DNA of 64,000 nt from Cepaea nemoralis. Lineage: Eukaryota > Mollusca > Gastropoda > Stylommatophora > Helicidae. Position 1 is the first letter of the stretch. The number at the start of each line of letters is the position of its first letter. The position numbers and the translations under genes are program-made. Where the stretch lies: contig JACEFZ010014478.1 of assembly GCA_014155875.1 (NCBI GenBank), positions 247,001 to 311,000 of the forward strand, in the 5' to 3' direction. Shown one piece after another: positions 32,076 to 42,993 of the stretch. The notes below the pieces were generated by a model. The model saw nothing but the letters and a program-made list of their open reading frames with translations, searched no databases and had not been told where the DNA came from.

Positions 32076-32430
32076 CAGAATAGAAGGACTAAATGGTATG
32101 ACACGGAAAATATGTGACAGGGGCTGCAGGAGACAGACAAGGATAGAACGGCTTGGAGGAAGCTGGCTTGTGAGCCATATGCTCCATTTTGGGGGTAAAA
32201 GTGAGAAAAAAGGGGGGGGGGGGGGAGAGAAGAAACAGACAATGATTGAATAAGTTGTATTTCAGTTTACTATTTGTAATATCGACTTCTATTCTCTTCA
32301 TAACATCAGATGTGCATATATTATGTTCAGGAACTGAATCAGGTTTAACCTCAGTGGAATGTTGAGTGGAAACAACAACACACTTTGAAAGGCCCGCCAT
32401 TGCTGAACATGTTTAATATGTATGAACACG
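32076..32430. other. Unassigned, possible LINE 3' remnant and a 13-14 G run
   Basis: 32085-32200 can be read as TDKDRTAWRKLACEPYAPFW, which resembles the extreme C-terminus of some RTE-like LINEs, but it is isolated. G run at about 32210-32225. Confidence 0.35.
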
Positions 32431-32665
32431 ACAGGCGTATAATATTATTTTAAATATCCGTCGATGAACATTAAAAGTTCATTTATCAAGCAGTAATAAA
32501 ATATTGTAATAGGTTTATAACATTATTTTTAATATGCGTCGATGAAAAATAAAGGACATTTATTAAGCACTAATAAAATATTGTAATATGCGTATAATAG
32601 CATTTTAAATATCCGTCGATGAATACTAAAAGTTCATTTATCAGGCACTAATAAAACACTCTAGT
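32431..32665. repeat. About 80-bp A/T-rich tandem repeat, 3 copies
   Basis: TTTAAATATCCGTCGATGAA recurs (once as TTTTTAATATGCGTCGATGA), each followed by TTCATTTATCA.GCA.TAAT or similar and AATAAAATATTGTAAT. Confidence 0.9.
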
Positions 32666-32802
32666 GTGGCCATAATAACAGAAGTAAGTTTTGAACATTT
32701 TGGTGTAAACATTTCCTGTAAAAATCATTGCAGCTGAAAGTAAAGGCGGCGATCCCCAGAAAACACTTGGCGACCCCCTTGGGGGTTGTTACTTTAAAGT
32801 AG

Positions 32803-32964
32803 GAAATGTCTGAGACAGGATTTTTTAATGACTTTCTGGGACAGGATGTGATGCAACAAATACCGGGAGTGCAGTTGACAAAGCAGAGCTGGGAAATCAT
32901 TGAAAAGCGAATTCCAAAGAAAGAGTTTGATTACCACTATCTGGGACTTGAAGTGGAGGAGTAA
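32803..32964 (+). CDS. Candidate internal exon or mini-ORF (unrecognised)
   Basis: From ATG at 32806 the frame reads MSETGFFNDFLGQDVMQQIP, then GVQLTKQSWEIIEKRIPKKE and FDYHYLGLEVEE before TAA at 32962. Composition is balanced and protein-like. An AG precedes it at 32801-32802, and the 3' end contains GTAAGT at 32961-32966, the ideal metazoan splice donor, so it could be a 158-nt exon ending at 32960. I recognise no family. It could also be a transposase remnant, since the upstream CTTGGCGACCCCCTTGGGGG resembles hAT-end sequence. Confidence 0.25.
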   Translation, partial: EMSETGFFNDFLGQDVMQQIPGVQLTKQSWEIIEKRIPKKEFDYHYLGLEVEE

Positions 32965-33049
32965 GTGATGGGTTAGTAAGTTTGTAAAAGGCCCTTTCAA
33001 ACGGCATAAAGCACTTTGAGCTTATGGTGTTATATTCACATTTTGATAG

Positions 33050-33312
33050 ACCAGTCGACACTTGGTGGGTGATGTAGTCAGTATCACACTCTGGGAATGA
33101 TGTGGTCAGTATCACACTCTGTGAGTGATGTGGTCAGTATCACACTCTGTCAGTGATGTGGTCAGTACCACACTCGCCAATTGACTTTACTTCAAAAGAC
33201 ATTTCCTGGTGTCAATGTCAGGTCAGTTGTACAAATCCGCTCCGATGCGTGTTCGAACCTAAGACCACATAATCGCTAGGCGAACATCTAGCCACTACTC
33301 TACCGTGGTTCT
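33050..33312 (-). mobile_element. SINE-C, minus strand, with amplified middle
   Basis: At the high-coordinate end the minus strand has A-box-like GTAGAGTAGTGGCTAGATGT and B-box-like TTAGGTTCGAACACG. In the body the segment GTGATGTGGTCAGTATCACA is present four times (33070-33175) where other copies have one. Confidence 0.82.
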
Positions 33313-33461
33313 CAAGTGATAGGATATTAGAGTTAAATTATCAACTAGAACAGAATCGCCATTAAGAACTAAGTTAACTTGCCGGCCAGTGCCTACTGTA
33401 AAAATAAACAGCCCGAAGTATTCATTGTTTGGTAAAGACATGACTAGAGTAGCTCTATTTG

Positions 33462-33705
33462 TTTCTGTTAGCTCGCTTTGAACTCAAGTGTAGGCCATAC
33501 ACGGTACTACTGCTTCTATTGTACTGTACTAGTTTGTGTGTGTTTGAATTAGCTTTCTATATATCCAGTGTCCCTTGCCATCAGACTAACCCACTTCGAC
33601 TTCTCAGGTACTTGTAATGTTCGTCCCCAAGTCATGGACGAGAAGTCAAAATTTTAGGTTAAATGACCGGTGTATGCGGTGAACCTCCTACCTCGGCACC
33701 AGCAC
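33462..33705 (-). mobile_element. SINE-D, minus strand, full length
   Basis: Minus strand: GGTGCCGAGGTAGGAGGTTC, CACCGCATACACCGGTCATT, TTGACTTCTCGTCCATGACT, ATTACAAGTACCTGAGAAGT and end TTGAGTTCAAAGCGAGC. The tRNA-like head is reduced to a B-box-like GAGGTTCACCGC. Confidence 0.8.
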
Positions 33706-34055
33706 ACCGAAAGTTTAAGAGCAAGCGCTCTTATTCATTTGGTCATGCGCTCAGTGAAGCAAGCTAGTGTATTGCCTGGCCCGTCTGTTAGCGGGGCCCA
33801 TGAGAGAAGCAAATAATATTAACTCAGTAATCTACTACGTATGTCGTAAGAGACGATTAATGAGGGTTGTGTGAGACTTCCTGCCTCGTGAGGTAGTATA
33901 CTAAGCTGCAAAATCTAAACAATCGTTGGTAAGTTTACGAAAGGCTTGGTGTGAGTTGACGGAGTGTTTATGCTCCATAGGCAGATGTAAGGCAGGGGGA
34001 GAAGAAGAATGTATGGTCTGTCTGCTGGCTGTACATTCTGAGGTTCAAAACACGA
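33706..34055. other. Unassigned spacer
   Basis: About 350 bp; a frame starting at 33926 runs into the 22-bp array and is not a gene. Confidence 0.35.
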
Positions 34056-36178
34056 GCCATGATGATCAAACCAATGGGTTTTGGCGATCAAACCAACGGG
34101 TCCTGGTGATCAAACCAACGGGTCCTGGTGATCAAACCAACGGGTCCTGGTGATCAAACCAACGGGTCCTGGTGATCAAACCAACGGGTCCTGGTGATCA
34201 AATCAACAAGTCCTGGTGATCAAACCAACGGGTCCTGGTGATCAAACCAACGGGTCCTGGAAACAAACGAGCCATGATGATCAAACCAACGGGTCCTGGC
34301 GATCAAACCAACGGGTCCTGGTGATCAAACCAACGGGTCCTGGTGATCAAACCAACGGGTCCTGGTGATCAAACCAACGGGTCCTGGTGATCAAACCAAC
34401 GGGTCCTGGTGATCAAACCAACGGGTCCTGGTGATCAAACCAACGGGTCCTGGTGATCAAACCAACGGGTCCTGGTGATCAAACCAACAGGTCCTGGTGA
34501 TCAAACCAACGGGTCCTGGTGATCAAACCAACGGGTCCTGGAAACAAACGAGCCATGATGATCAAACCAACGGGTCCTGGTGATCAAACCAACGGGTCCT
34601 GGTGATCAAACCAACGGGTCCTGGTGATCAAACCAACGGGTCCTGGTGATCAAACCAACGGGTCCTGATGATCAAACCAACGGGTCCTGGTGATCAAACC
34701 AACGGGTCCTGATGATCAAACCAACGGGTCCTGGTGATCAAACCAACGGGTCCTGGTGATCAAACCAACGGGTCCTGGTGATCAAACCAACAGGTCCTGG
34801 TGATCAAACCAACGGGTCCTGGTGATCAAACCAACGGGTCCTGGAAACAAACGAGCCATGATGATCAAACCAACGGGTCCTGGCGATCAAACCAACGGGT
34901 CCTGGTGATCAAACCAACGGGTCCTGGTGATCAAACCAACGGGTCCTGGTGATCAAACCAACGGGTCCTGGTGATCAATTCAACGGGTCCTGGTGATCAA
35001 ACCAACGGGTCCTGGTGATCAAACCAACGGGTCCTGGCGATCAAACCAACGGGTCCTGGTGATCAAACCAATGTGTCCTGGTGATCAAACCAACGGGTCC
35101 TGGTGATCAAACCAACGGGTCCTGGCGATCAAACCAACGGGTCCTGGTGATCAAACCAACGGGTCCTGGTGATCAAACCAACGGGTCCTGGTGATCAAAC
35201 CAACAGGTCCTGGTGATCAAACCAACGGGTCCTGGTGATCAAACCAACGGGTCCTGGAAACAAACGAGCCATGATGATCAAACCAACGGGTCCTGGTGAT
35301 CAAACCAACGGGTCCTGGTGATCAAACCAACGGGTCCTGGTGATCAAACCAACGGGTCCTGGTGATCAAACCAACGGGTCCTGATGATCAAACCAACGGG
35401 TCCTGGTGATCAAACCAACGGGTCCTGATGATCAAACCAACGGGTCCTGGTGATCAAACCAACGGGTCCTGGTGATCAAACCAACGGGTCCTGGTGATCA
35501 AACCAACAGGTCCTGGTGATCAAACCAACGGGTCCTGGTGATCAAACCAACGGGTCCTGGAAACAAACGAGCCATGATGATCAAACCAACGGGTCCTGGC
35601 GATCAAACCAACGGGTCCTGGTGATCAAACCAACGGGTCCTGGTGATCAAACCAACGGGTCCTGGTGATCAAACCAACGGGTCCTGGTGATCAAATCAAC
35701 GGGTCCTGGTGATCAAACCAACGGGTCCTGGTGATCAAACCAACGGGTCCTGGCGATCAAACCAACGGGTCCTGGTGATCAAACCAATGTGTCCTGGTGA
35801 TCAAACCAACGGGTCCTGGTGATCAAACCAACGGGTCCTGGCGATCAAACCAACGGGTCCTGGTGATCAAACCAATGTGCCCTGGAAACAAACGAGCCAT
35901 GGTGATCAAACCAATGGGTTTTGGCGATCAAACCAACAGGTCTTGGTGATCAAACCAACGTTCCCTGGTGATCAAACCAAAGTATCCTGGTGATCAAACC
36001 AACATGCCCTGGAAAACACGAGCCATGGTGATCAAATCAACGGGTCCTGACGATAAAACCAACGGGTCCTGGTGATCAAACCAACGTGCCATGGTAATCG
36101 AACAAAAGACTCTGGTGAGCAAACCAAAGTATCATGGTAAGCAAACTAAGGGGCCCCGGTGATCAAACCAAGGTGCCC
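34056..36178 (+). repeat. 22-bp minisatellite, about 95 copies, with higher-order structure
   Basis: Monomer CAAACCAACGGGTCCTGGTG plus AT. A longer variant unit with AAACAAACGAGCCATGATGA occurs at 34261, 34542, 34845, 35258, 35561 and 35886. Units at the right end (from about 35880) are strongly diverged. Every regular unit contains TGATCA. Confidence 0.98.
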
Positions 36179-36608
36179 ACAGTGTTGCATCCACTAGGAA
36201 AACCAGAATTGTTCTATCATTCGTGAGGAACCGCCTCTTGAAATAGATAAAAACATCTTGTGAATATGGACATAAAAGACGCCCCTCAGATCACAGATAA
36301 GAAACTAAGAGCATACACTATAATGTAACTGCTAAATAAACAAAGCACAAAGCGTATTGTCAATTAAGCAACAAAACTAAATAAATTTCACCAGCGATTT
36401 CTCACAATATGTAAAGAAATAATCCACCTGTAAAAACAATATCAGAAGCAAAAAGTGCGTATTATATTTTCACAGACGTTTATATAAACAAATCCATATT
36501 TAATTATATATTGTGCAAGTATAAGTCGATGCATCGGTTATTATATATTTAATCACATAACTTTATACAAAGATAAATTGTTGTAATAACGATTATGAAC
36601 CAAAGATA
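36179..36608. other. Unassigned A/T-rich spacer
   Basis: About 430 bp with no gene or element recognised. Confidence 0.4.
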
Positions 36609-37200
36609 TAGTTAATGCATGTTAGAACAGTCATAACATCTGATGGGAGATGCCTTGAAGAGATTAGAACAAGAAACGCCATGGCGAAAGTAGCCTTTAG
36701 TAAGATGAAAAACATTCTGACCAATAAAAAGATGTCAATTGAAACGAGAAAAAGAGTGTTGAGGGGATACATAGAGCCTGTTCGTTTTGTATGGATGTGA
36801 AACCTGGACAATGTGCAGTCAAGCTGAAAAACATCTGATGGCTGCAGAAATGTGGTTTCTGAAGAAAATGCAAAGAATACCATGGACAGACAGAAAAACC
36901 AATGACCAAGTACTACAGGAGGCAAATGAAAATCGTAAATTGATTAGAGAAATTAGACGTAGACAGTCAACCTTTTTTGACATGTTATGAGAAGAAATGG
37001 TTCGGAGAACTTAGTGACAACTGGCAAGATCGAAGGGAAACAGACCAAGCGGAAGACCGAGAGGAAAATACCTGGATGGCTTGGCTACATGGCATGGACG
37101 AGACAGGAACACTGAGCTGATCCACGACTCTGGTGATCGAGTGAAATGGCGAGTCATGACCGCCCACGCTTACCGGCATGGCACATGATAGATTGACTGA
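36609..37200 (+). mobile_element. LINE-A, C-terminal 600 bp
   Basis: Plus strand reads RTVITSDGRCLEEIRTRNAM, AKVAFSKMKNILTNKKMSIE and TRKRVLRGYIEPV, then after a frameshift near 36785 MYGCETWTMCSQAEKHLMAA and PWTDRKTNDQVLQEANENRK, then a second frameshift and the ENLVTTGKIEG end. The order is that of an RTE-like ORF C-terminal to the RT box. Inactive. Confidence 0.88.
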
Positions 37201-37454
37201 TTGATGTTAGAAAGAAAGGAGTCGTTTTGGTACTACTTGCGTACACATTCTTATCAATGTAAAACATCTGCTTCATATTTTGTGTATATTAATTCAAAAT
37301 CAACAGACAGAGACAAATCTAGCTATGCATAACCACACCTGGAAACAAAAACAATCTTTGAAAAATATTTGTTTTTAAAAACATACACGTTAATATTTGA
37401 TTTGTATATATAGCTTTCATTAGAGAAGTAAAGTTGACCGTTATGATACTAACC

Positions 37455-37592
37455 AAATCACCCACCGAGTACCGATTGGTCTAGCAGAAATGTGGGTCTA
37501 GCACCTAGCACCATATGCCCAATACCGCTTAAGGCGTATATATGGGTTCTTTACTTTACTTTACTTTACTTTACTTTACTTTACTTTACTTG
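37455..37592 (+). mobile_element. SINE-C 3' end with (TTTAC)n tail
   Basis: ACCGATTGGTCTAGCAGAAA and GCACCATATGCCCAATACCG are the family 3' signature, followed by about nine TTTAC units (37549-37592). Confidence 0.82.
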
Positions 37593-37910
37593 AACACGTG
37601 CGGTAGTCCCTAACTGACACTCTTAAGTTAGCAATCTAGGTAATGTATGGCCACTACGTACATCGTTCTACGTCATTTCTGAGCCAGTGTCAGCTTCCAA
37701 CGATGGATGTGTGTCTGTGGGGTCCTTGTATCATTAACTTTGGGTGAACTCGGCATTCAAGGGTCAGGTTTCTTGTAGGAAAAGTCTTGTCATATCTAAC
37801 GCATGGAATTAACTCTTCTAATGTGAACCCTCTACTCCTACACGCGAAATGGGTGGAACACAAGTTGTCGCATCTATAGTAAGGCAGTGTTTAATTACAG
37901 TTAAGTAATC
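37593..37910. other. Unassigned spacer
   Basis: Nothing recognised in about 320 bp. Confidence 0.35.
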
Positions 37911-37962
37911 TTTGTGTGTGTGTATGTATGGTGTGTGTGTATGTATGGTGTGTGTGTGTATG

Positions 37963-37999
<37 letters not shown>

Positions 38000-38003
38000 C
38001 GCG
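37911..38003. repeat. (GT)n-(GC)n microsatellite
   Basis: GTGTGTATGTATG variants, then pure GT, then about 12 bp of GC alternation. Confidence 0.97.
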
Positions 38004-38230
38004 TGCCCGAGTGGCTACAACCCGGACTCTCCTTCGGGAGACCCGGGTTCGATCCCTCGGTAAGGTGTGGGATTTTATCTGTCGGGGGCAAAAAGAAAAT
38101 CCTAACCTGCTCAGTTCGCGGCGATTGCACTAGCCAGGCGGTCATAATTCCTCAGGGCCAAAGACCCCTCTGCCATACAGCGCAAGGTACTATATTGGCA
38201 GTAAATGACAGTGACAGTATCTGTGTATGT
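38003..38230 (+). mobile_element. SINE-G, tRNA-headed SINE
   Basis: Head GTGCCCGAGTGGCTACAACC with a TCTCC-TTCG-GGAGA hairpin and B-box CCGGGTTCGATCCCTCGG, followed by a body (AAAATCCTAACCTGCTCAGT, AAGACCCCTCTGCCATACAG) to about 38230. The arm structure is tRNA-like but there is no proper anticodon arm plus acceptor closure, so I do not call a tRNA gene. The head directly follows the dinucleotide repeat. Confidence 0.75.
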
Positions 38231-38804
38231 TGTTTGTTTGTGTGCTGACCACCAATTTAGTCGCAACGTCCACTGTGTCACTTGTGACTAAGTTCCAGAA
38301 AACTTACCAATTCTGCTTACTAGTTTTCCTTAATACACGCCTTGTCATTTGAATTCTGACACTACCTTTGGGTGTAGAGGTTCCTTACAAGTTAGTGTAG
38401 TTGTTAACCTGTTATTCTTTGTCGTACAATGCACCTGGTCACGTGTAGTCTGTCCTCCCCTACATCAGGTTTTTTATTTATTGTATGTTCTAGGATAGTG
38501 TTTCCACTTCTATGTTTGTGTGTAGAAGTACCTTTCAAATTACTTAATTTTTTTTTTTTAATTATTTTTATTTTAGCGGAAATTTTTTTTTAATGAAAAT
38601 AAATTACAAAGTCATTTGTTAAAAATCATCTAATGAAGGTGTTGTGACCCCTACTTTTATGTCGTGTTTAGAGTTAACAGTTGAAATATTAATCATTGGC
38701 ACGTGAACATTCTGCTAAATCTATATTTCTATAAATTCGTTATTTGATAGTTTATGTGAGCAGTATTGTGCTGGGTGTCTTTAACTTCCCACACACATTT
38801 CTGG
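38231..38804. other. Unassigned A/T-rich spacer
   Basis: About 570 bp. No gene or repeat recognised. Confidence 0.4.
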
Positions 38805-38945
38805 AAATCCTTTTATGAGACAGGGTTGGCCCTAGTGATACGTCGATTCGCTAAAACGAATTTTAAAAATCTGTCCCCGTTTTGAGTAGAATTTGAAGCT
38901 AGGACCACTGCCCCGGCATGCGAGTGAGTTAGTCACCGCTCTAGC
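38805..38945 (-). mobile_element. SINE head fragment, minus strand (SINE-C-like)
   Basis: Minus strand shows CCTCGCTAGAGCGGTGACTA (A-box-like) and GTCCTAGCTTCAAATTC (degenerate B-box). Confidence 0.55.
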
Positions 38946-39047
38946 GAGGCTGTTGTGTATTTATGGCAATGTGGACTGGTGAATGAGAACATAGACCAAT
39001 CAACCAACATTATCTTGCCACCGTCACATACTCTCAGTTGGTCACGC

Positions 39048-39049
39048 CT

Positions 39050-39101
<52 letters not shown>

Positions 39102-39128
39102 ATTCTCTCTCTCTCATTCTCTCTCTCT

Positions 39129-39168
<40 letters not shown>

Positions 39169-39187
39169 TTCTCTTTCTCTCTATCTA

Positions 39188-39220
<33 letters not shown>

Positions 39221-39365
39221 GTGTTTTTATGCCTGTCACTCCCTTCCCCTCTCTCTCTCTCTCTGTTTGCCTGTATGTGTCAAGTCTTCCCTCTCTTTAT
39301 CTCTCTATCTCTATATCTCTCTCCCTCTCTTTCTCTCTCTCTCTTTCTCTTTCTTTCTATCTCTT

Positions 39366-39406
<41 letters not shown>

Positions 39407-39455
39407 TGTCTGTCTCTCCCTTCCCCTCTCTCTGTTTGCCTGTATGTGTCAAGTC

Positions 39456-39530
<75 letters not shown>

Positions 39531-39537
39531 ATCTCTA
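39048..39537. repeat. (TC)n microsatellite with a duplicated island
   Basis: About 490 bp of CT repeat. The island CTCTGTTTGCCTGTATGTGT plus CAAGTCTTCC occurs at 39260 and again at 39430, so the tract has grown partly by duplication of a block of about 170-180 bp. Ser/Leu-rich frames are artefacts. Confidence 0.97.
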
Positions 39538-39587
39538 GTGGTAATTACAAAATAAATGTGTGAATGAATAGATAATATATCAAAGAT

Positions 39588-39660
39588 GAAAGATCGAAAG
39601 GGCAGACTGTCAGACAGGCCCGGGTGTCCACTCTCCTCCGCCTTTTGAAAATTAGGTTCT
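39588..39660 (+). mobile_element. LINE-C 3' end, diverged
   Basis: GGGCAGACTGTCAGACAGGC, CCGGGTGTCCAC and CCTTTTGAAAATTAGGTTCT match the LINE-C 3' end at 24258-24380. Confidence 0.75.
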
Positions 39661-40261
39661 CTCTCGTCTCCTCTCTCACTCTGTCAGCTTCCCCTTCTCT
39701 CTATCCCTCTATGGTATGTTATTTCTCTCCAGTATAATAGCTGCCATTCTTTCCACAAGACCGCACGCGCTTTAGTTTGATACAATTACACCGTGGAATT
39801 AAAAAAAATACAGATCTCGTGAACGTATTTGCAATTGAAATGTGAGTTAACTGCAAAACGTAATCAATAATGATTGTTCACGAAAGATGCAGTTTGGATG
39901 TGCGCTACCGTGCATGACTCAAATCTACTGGAGCCCACCATCTACATTAACTATGAGTGCCTGCGTCTTTTGTCGATTGCAGTCATATTTATGAGTGTTG
40001 TTTTGATATAGATATTTGTGTAACACTTGCTGTGGTGAGTGATTTGTATATGAACATAGCTGTGTTGACTGATTTCCTTTTCTTTTTCTTCTTGTTAATC
40101 GTTTGCACTAAGACTGTGATCTTACAGTAATTGTAGTCTGCTCATTCCATAAAGCTGCTGTAAGAAGTAAAGTCTGTTCTATTCATTCCCGCGATAAATA
40201 TTCCAATAAACGCAATAGTTTGTTTAGATTAATTATATCACAGTACAGATTTGAGTAAAGT
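39661..40261. other. Unassigned spacer
   Basis: 600 bp without recognised features. Confidence 0.35.
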
Positions 40262-40640
40262 TGGTTATGGACCCTTTTACATACCTTCGGGCGCATTAGG
40301 CAAAGCTGCTAGACCCATATTTGTATAGATCATTCAGCACTCGGTGGGTGATGTGGCAAGTATGTGTCTCTTTACTATCCAAACCAGTCTCCGGTACCTA
40401 TTTCTAGCCAGGTCTTTCAAACAACAACACAAAATCAAGAACCGTATCAGGAACCTGCTCTAGGCGTACAAAGTGATATTTCCATTCACATTTTGTAGAC
40501 ATACTTCCGTACGAAAATATCTGGCCAGTCTTTCCTTCTCGTATCGAATGTCGAGAGCTGACATCAAACACGTATACTACCGTGTTCATAATATTTTCCG
40601 CGTAATGTCTTAACCATTACACCACATACCCGTTAGTAGC
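40262..40640 (-). mobile_element. SINE-C, minus strand, long copy
   Basis: From the low-coordinate end: complement of the 3' signature (GACCCATATTTGTATAGATC, ACTCGGTGGGTGATG), body, then at the high end a minus-strand head GGTATGTGGTGTAATGGTTA with A-box-like TGGTGTAATGG. The B-box is degraded. Confidence 0.7.
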
Positions 40641-40822
40641 ACATTTTGTTAGAAGAAAATTGGTACGCCGTCCTTAATTACCATTGTCACTGTAAGTTGG
40701 GCATGACTGTGGTAGGAACATGGCCGTCACGGGATAATGCCACACACAATAAGTTCCGATGAATCTGTCTTACATCTCGCATAAAGATGACGTGTCATCC
40801 TGTTGTGTACGTAGGCTAAGAA

Positions 40823-41032
40823 ATGATGACCAGATTGTGTCTTAAAATTGATGATAGACATCAATTTCAGTGTGGTCAGTGTGGTCGTTTTACCATGGGG
40901 CCATTGAATAAGCTTTCAAAAGTCTGTTTCTATTGTAGGCGTTGTGCTGAAATGATTGTATTGCAGAGATGTCCCCAAGTTTTGAGAGTCGATCTGCTTT
41001 CTCGTTGCTGCTGGAATGTTGCACCGAGCTGA
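40823..41032 (+). CDS. Unrecognised 69-codon frame with two CxxC motifs (doubtful)
   Basis: MMTRLCLKIDDRHQFQCGQC is followed by GRFTMGPLNKLSKVCFYCRR and CAEMIVLQRC. The CGQC and CFYC pairs about 18 residues apart would suit a small zinc ribbon, but I recognise no family and there are no neighbouring coding segments or strong splice signals. Chance or a transposon relic are the likelier explanations. Confidence 0.15.
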   Translation: MMTRLCLKIDDRHQFQCGQCGRFTMGPLNKLSKVCFYCRRCAEMIVLQRCPQVLRVDLLSRCCWNVAPS

Positions 41033-41129
41033 TGTCCACTCAATCTTGTATTTGTCAAATATTACATGGGGTATTGAGAAATATCATTTGCCGCAGGATC
41101 CTTGAGGCCACAAGGACAACTCATCAATA

Positions 41130-41312
41130 AATTCAGAAGTATTTATTGGCGCTCAGAGAAATAGACGAAACTAAGAGAATAGAGTACACACTAGACAATA
41201 TAAAACTGGAAACGTATAGTTACAATACCAGCATTCGATCTTTTCGCCTCTTAAGTGACTGCGCCTCCCTGGAGAAATAGTGTACTGCGAGGCCTGGACA
41301 ACTGTGCACTTC
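41130..41312 (-). mobile_element. SINE-F copy, minus strand
   Basis: Matches 21555-21720 in order: TTGGCGCTCAGAGAAATAGA, ACTAGACAATATAAAACTGG, CGTATAGTTACAATACCAGC and CGCCTC.T.AGTGAC. Confidence 0.65.
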
Positions 41313-41461
41313 TAAAAAAATGTGCTCATCATTAATCAGGTCTATCATCCACCTAAACTCAGCGCTATGGATAATAGACATAATTCGCATCTAGTCATGA
41401 AATAGCACTAGAAGTCTCAGAATATTCAACAGCATAGCTTAATAAGCAACAGACACTTTCC

Positions 41462-41665
41462 TTGGACCGTTGGACTGTAATGCATTATGCGGAGTATTTT
41501 ACCACCATTTACAGAATAAGAAGATTATTGGCCGGTCTGTATATGGTAAACACACAAATTCATTAGACCTTTGGACCATAATGTTGTGTCTAGTATCCTA
41601 CCATTATTTACATAAGATGAATTATGGTATTGATCGGTCTCTATGTGGTAAACGAATACATTAAA
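41462..41665 (+). repeat. Two-copy tandem repeat, unit about 105 bp
   Basis: Both copies have CTTTGGACC at the start, TACCA..ATTTACA, and end with CGGTCT.TATGTGGTAAACGA-like sequence. The 125-codon frame starting in the second copy (41624-42001) has no recognised domain. Confidence 0.85.
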
Positions 41666-42744
41666 ATATTAATTATTATGGAACCCGTGAGGTCACAAAG
41701 ACAGCACATAAACAAATTCACACGTAGCATTGCACTACCAAGGTTCCGGAGACCACATAATTCTATCTGTAGAACTAAGATGGTGCTACGTGAACTGTTT
41801 CAGCCAACCGAAATCGGCTTCCATATTATATATCTACTCTGCGTTGACATGTGGATGAAAGAGTTTCAAGTAACACCAGACATACAGACATGTAGACTGC
41901 AGACAGGCAGACAGATAAATAAGCGAGGCAGACATAGAGATTTATTGATTGCTCATATTAATAACGATATGCACCGTTATTCCCACTGGAGCAAACTCTA
42001 GCACTTTCTTAGAAAAAAGGCTAAGGGGAAAATGTGATGTATTCAACAGATTTTATGTGAAACTTCTGCTCTGATTTCTATATTAGCAAAAAGGACGGAG
42101 AAGGTGCAGTCAAGTGGGGCTACTGTTTTAAACGACGTTACAAGAGAGCATTTACGCTTTAACGGTTTCTCTTCACGCCAAAAACACGCCTTTTTTTTTA
42201 CCAGGAGAGCAAATGTTAGTTTATGATTGGCAGTAATAATTTTAAGCTCGTTGCTTCACATCCACTTATAACTGAACCATTAACCACGTGTTGTATTATA
42301 GAATTATTAGGAGTGAAAATCTGTAAAGGGATACGAGTCACATGTTTTAGTGAATATTACTTTAATTGTATCAGTATCAATTACAGGGGTCATTTTGTAA
42401 ATTCTAGGCAATTTTTCAGTGATTTCATGTGGATCACAGTATTTCAAGAGTTTTAAAGAAAACTGTTATCCCAAGGACAAGACTAGTTTAGTTATGTGGC
42501 GTGTTAGATTAAAATAGTATAATATGTATGACATAAGATGACTAGCTGTCTTTTATTTTGTCTTTCTATCCCAGACAAAAATAGCTGCAATACATTGTAT
42601 TAGGTTGGGTCCCTCCCCTCTTCTCAGGTTCCATGCCAGTCGAAAAAGGAAAGAAACAAGACTATAGTCTGTGCATTCAACCGTAATGTTCTATTAGAGA
42701 TAATATATTTACGTAAACCAAGTAGAACATTATTTGTCATCACT
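41666..42744. other. Unassigned 1.1-kb spacer
   Basis: Contains open frames of 125 codons (41624-42001) and 77 codons (42223-42456) with no motifs I recognise. No splice or start context supports them. No repeat seen. Confidence 0.35.
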
Positions 42745-42993
42745 GTGAATGAGTTTAGGTGTGCTGATACCGAGGTAGAGGGTTCAACCCATACTCCGGT
42801 CAGTTGGGCTAAAATGTTGACTTCTCGTCATTGACTTTGGGACGTAAATTACAAGTACCTCAGACGTCGGGATGGGTTCGCCTGATGGTGAATGACACCG
42901 GTAATAAGGAAAGCTATTCAACACGCAAATATCAGTCCAGTTCACTAGAAGGAGTAGCACGTGTATGGACTTCGCTGGAGTTCAAAGCGAGCG
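42745..42993 (+). mobile_element. SINE-D, plus strand, abutting the 56-bp satellite
   Basis: GTGCTGATACCGAGGTAGAG, GGTTCAACCC (B-box-like), GACGTAAATTACAAGTACCT and 3' end TGGAGTTCAAAGCGAGCGAA. The first satellite monomer begins at the very next bases. Confidence 0.83.

Noticed and set aside
38003..38062. tRNA gene
   Set aside because: A- and B-box-like motifs and a hairpin are present, but no closing acceptor stem is visible and a SINE body follows. The other tRNA-like heads were also judged SINE heads.
38955..39563. 202-codon Ser/Leu-rich frame
   Set aside because: Translation of a (TC)n microsatellite.
41624..42001. 125-codon open frame
   Set aside because: It starts in a two-copy tandem repeat, has no recognised motif, and A/T-rich surroundings give no splice or start support.
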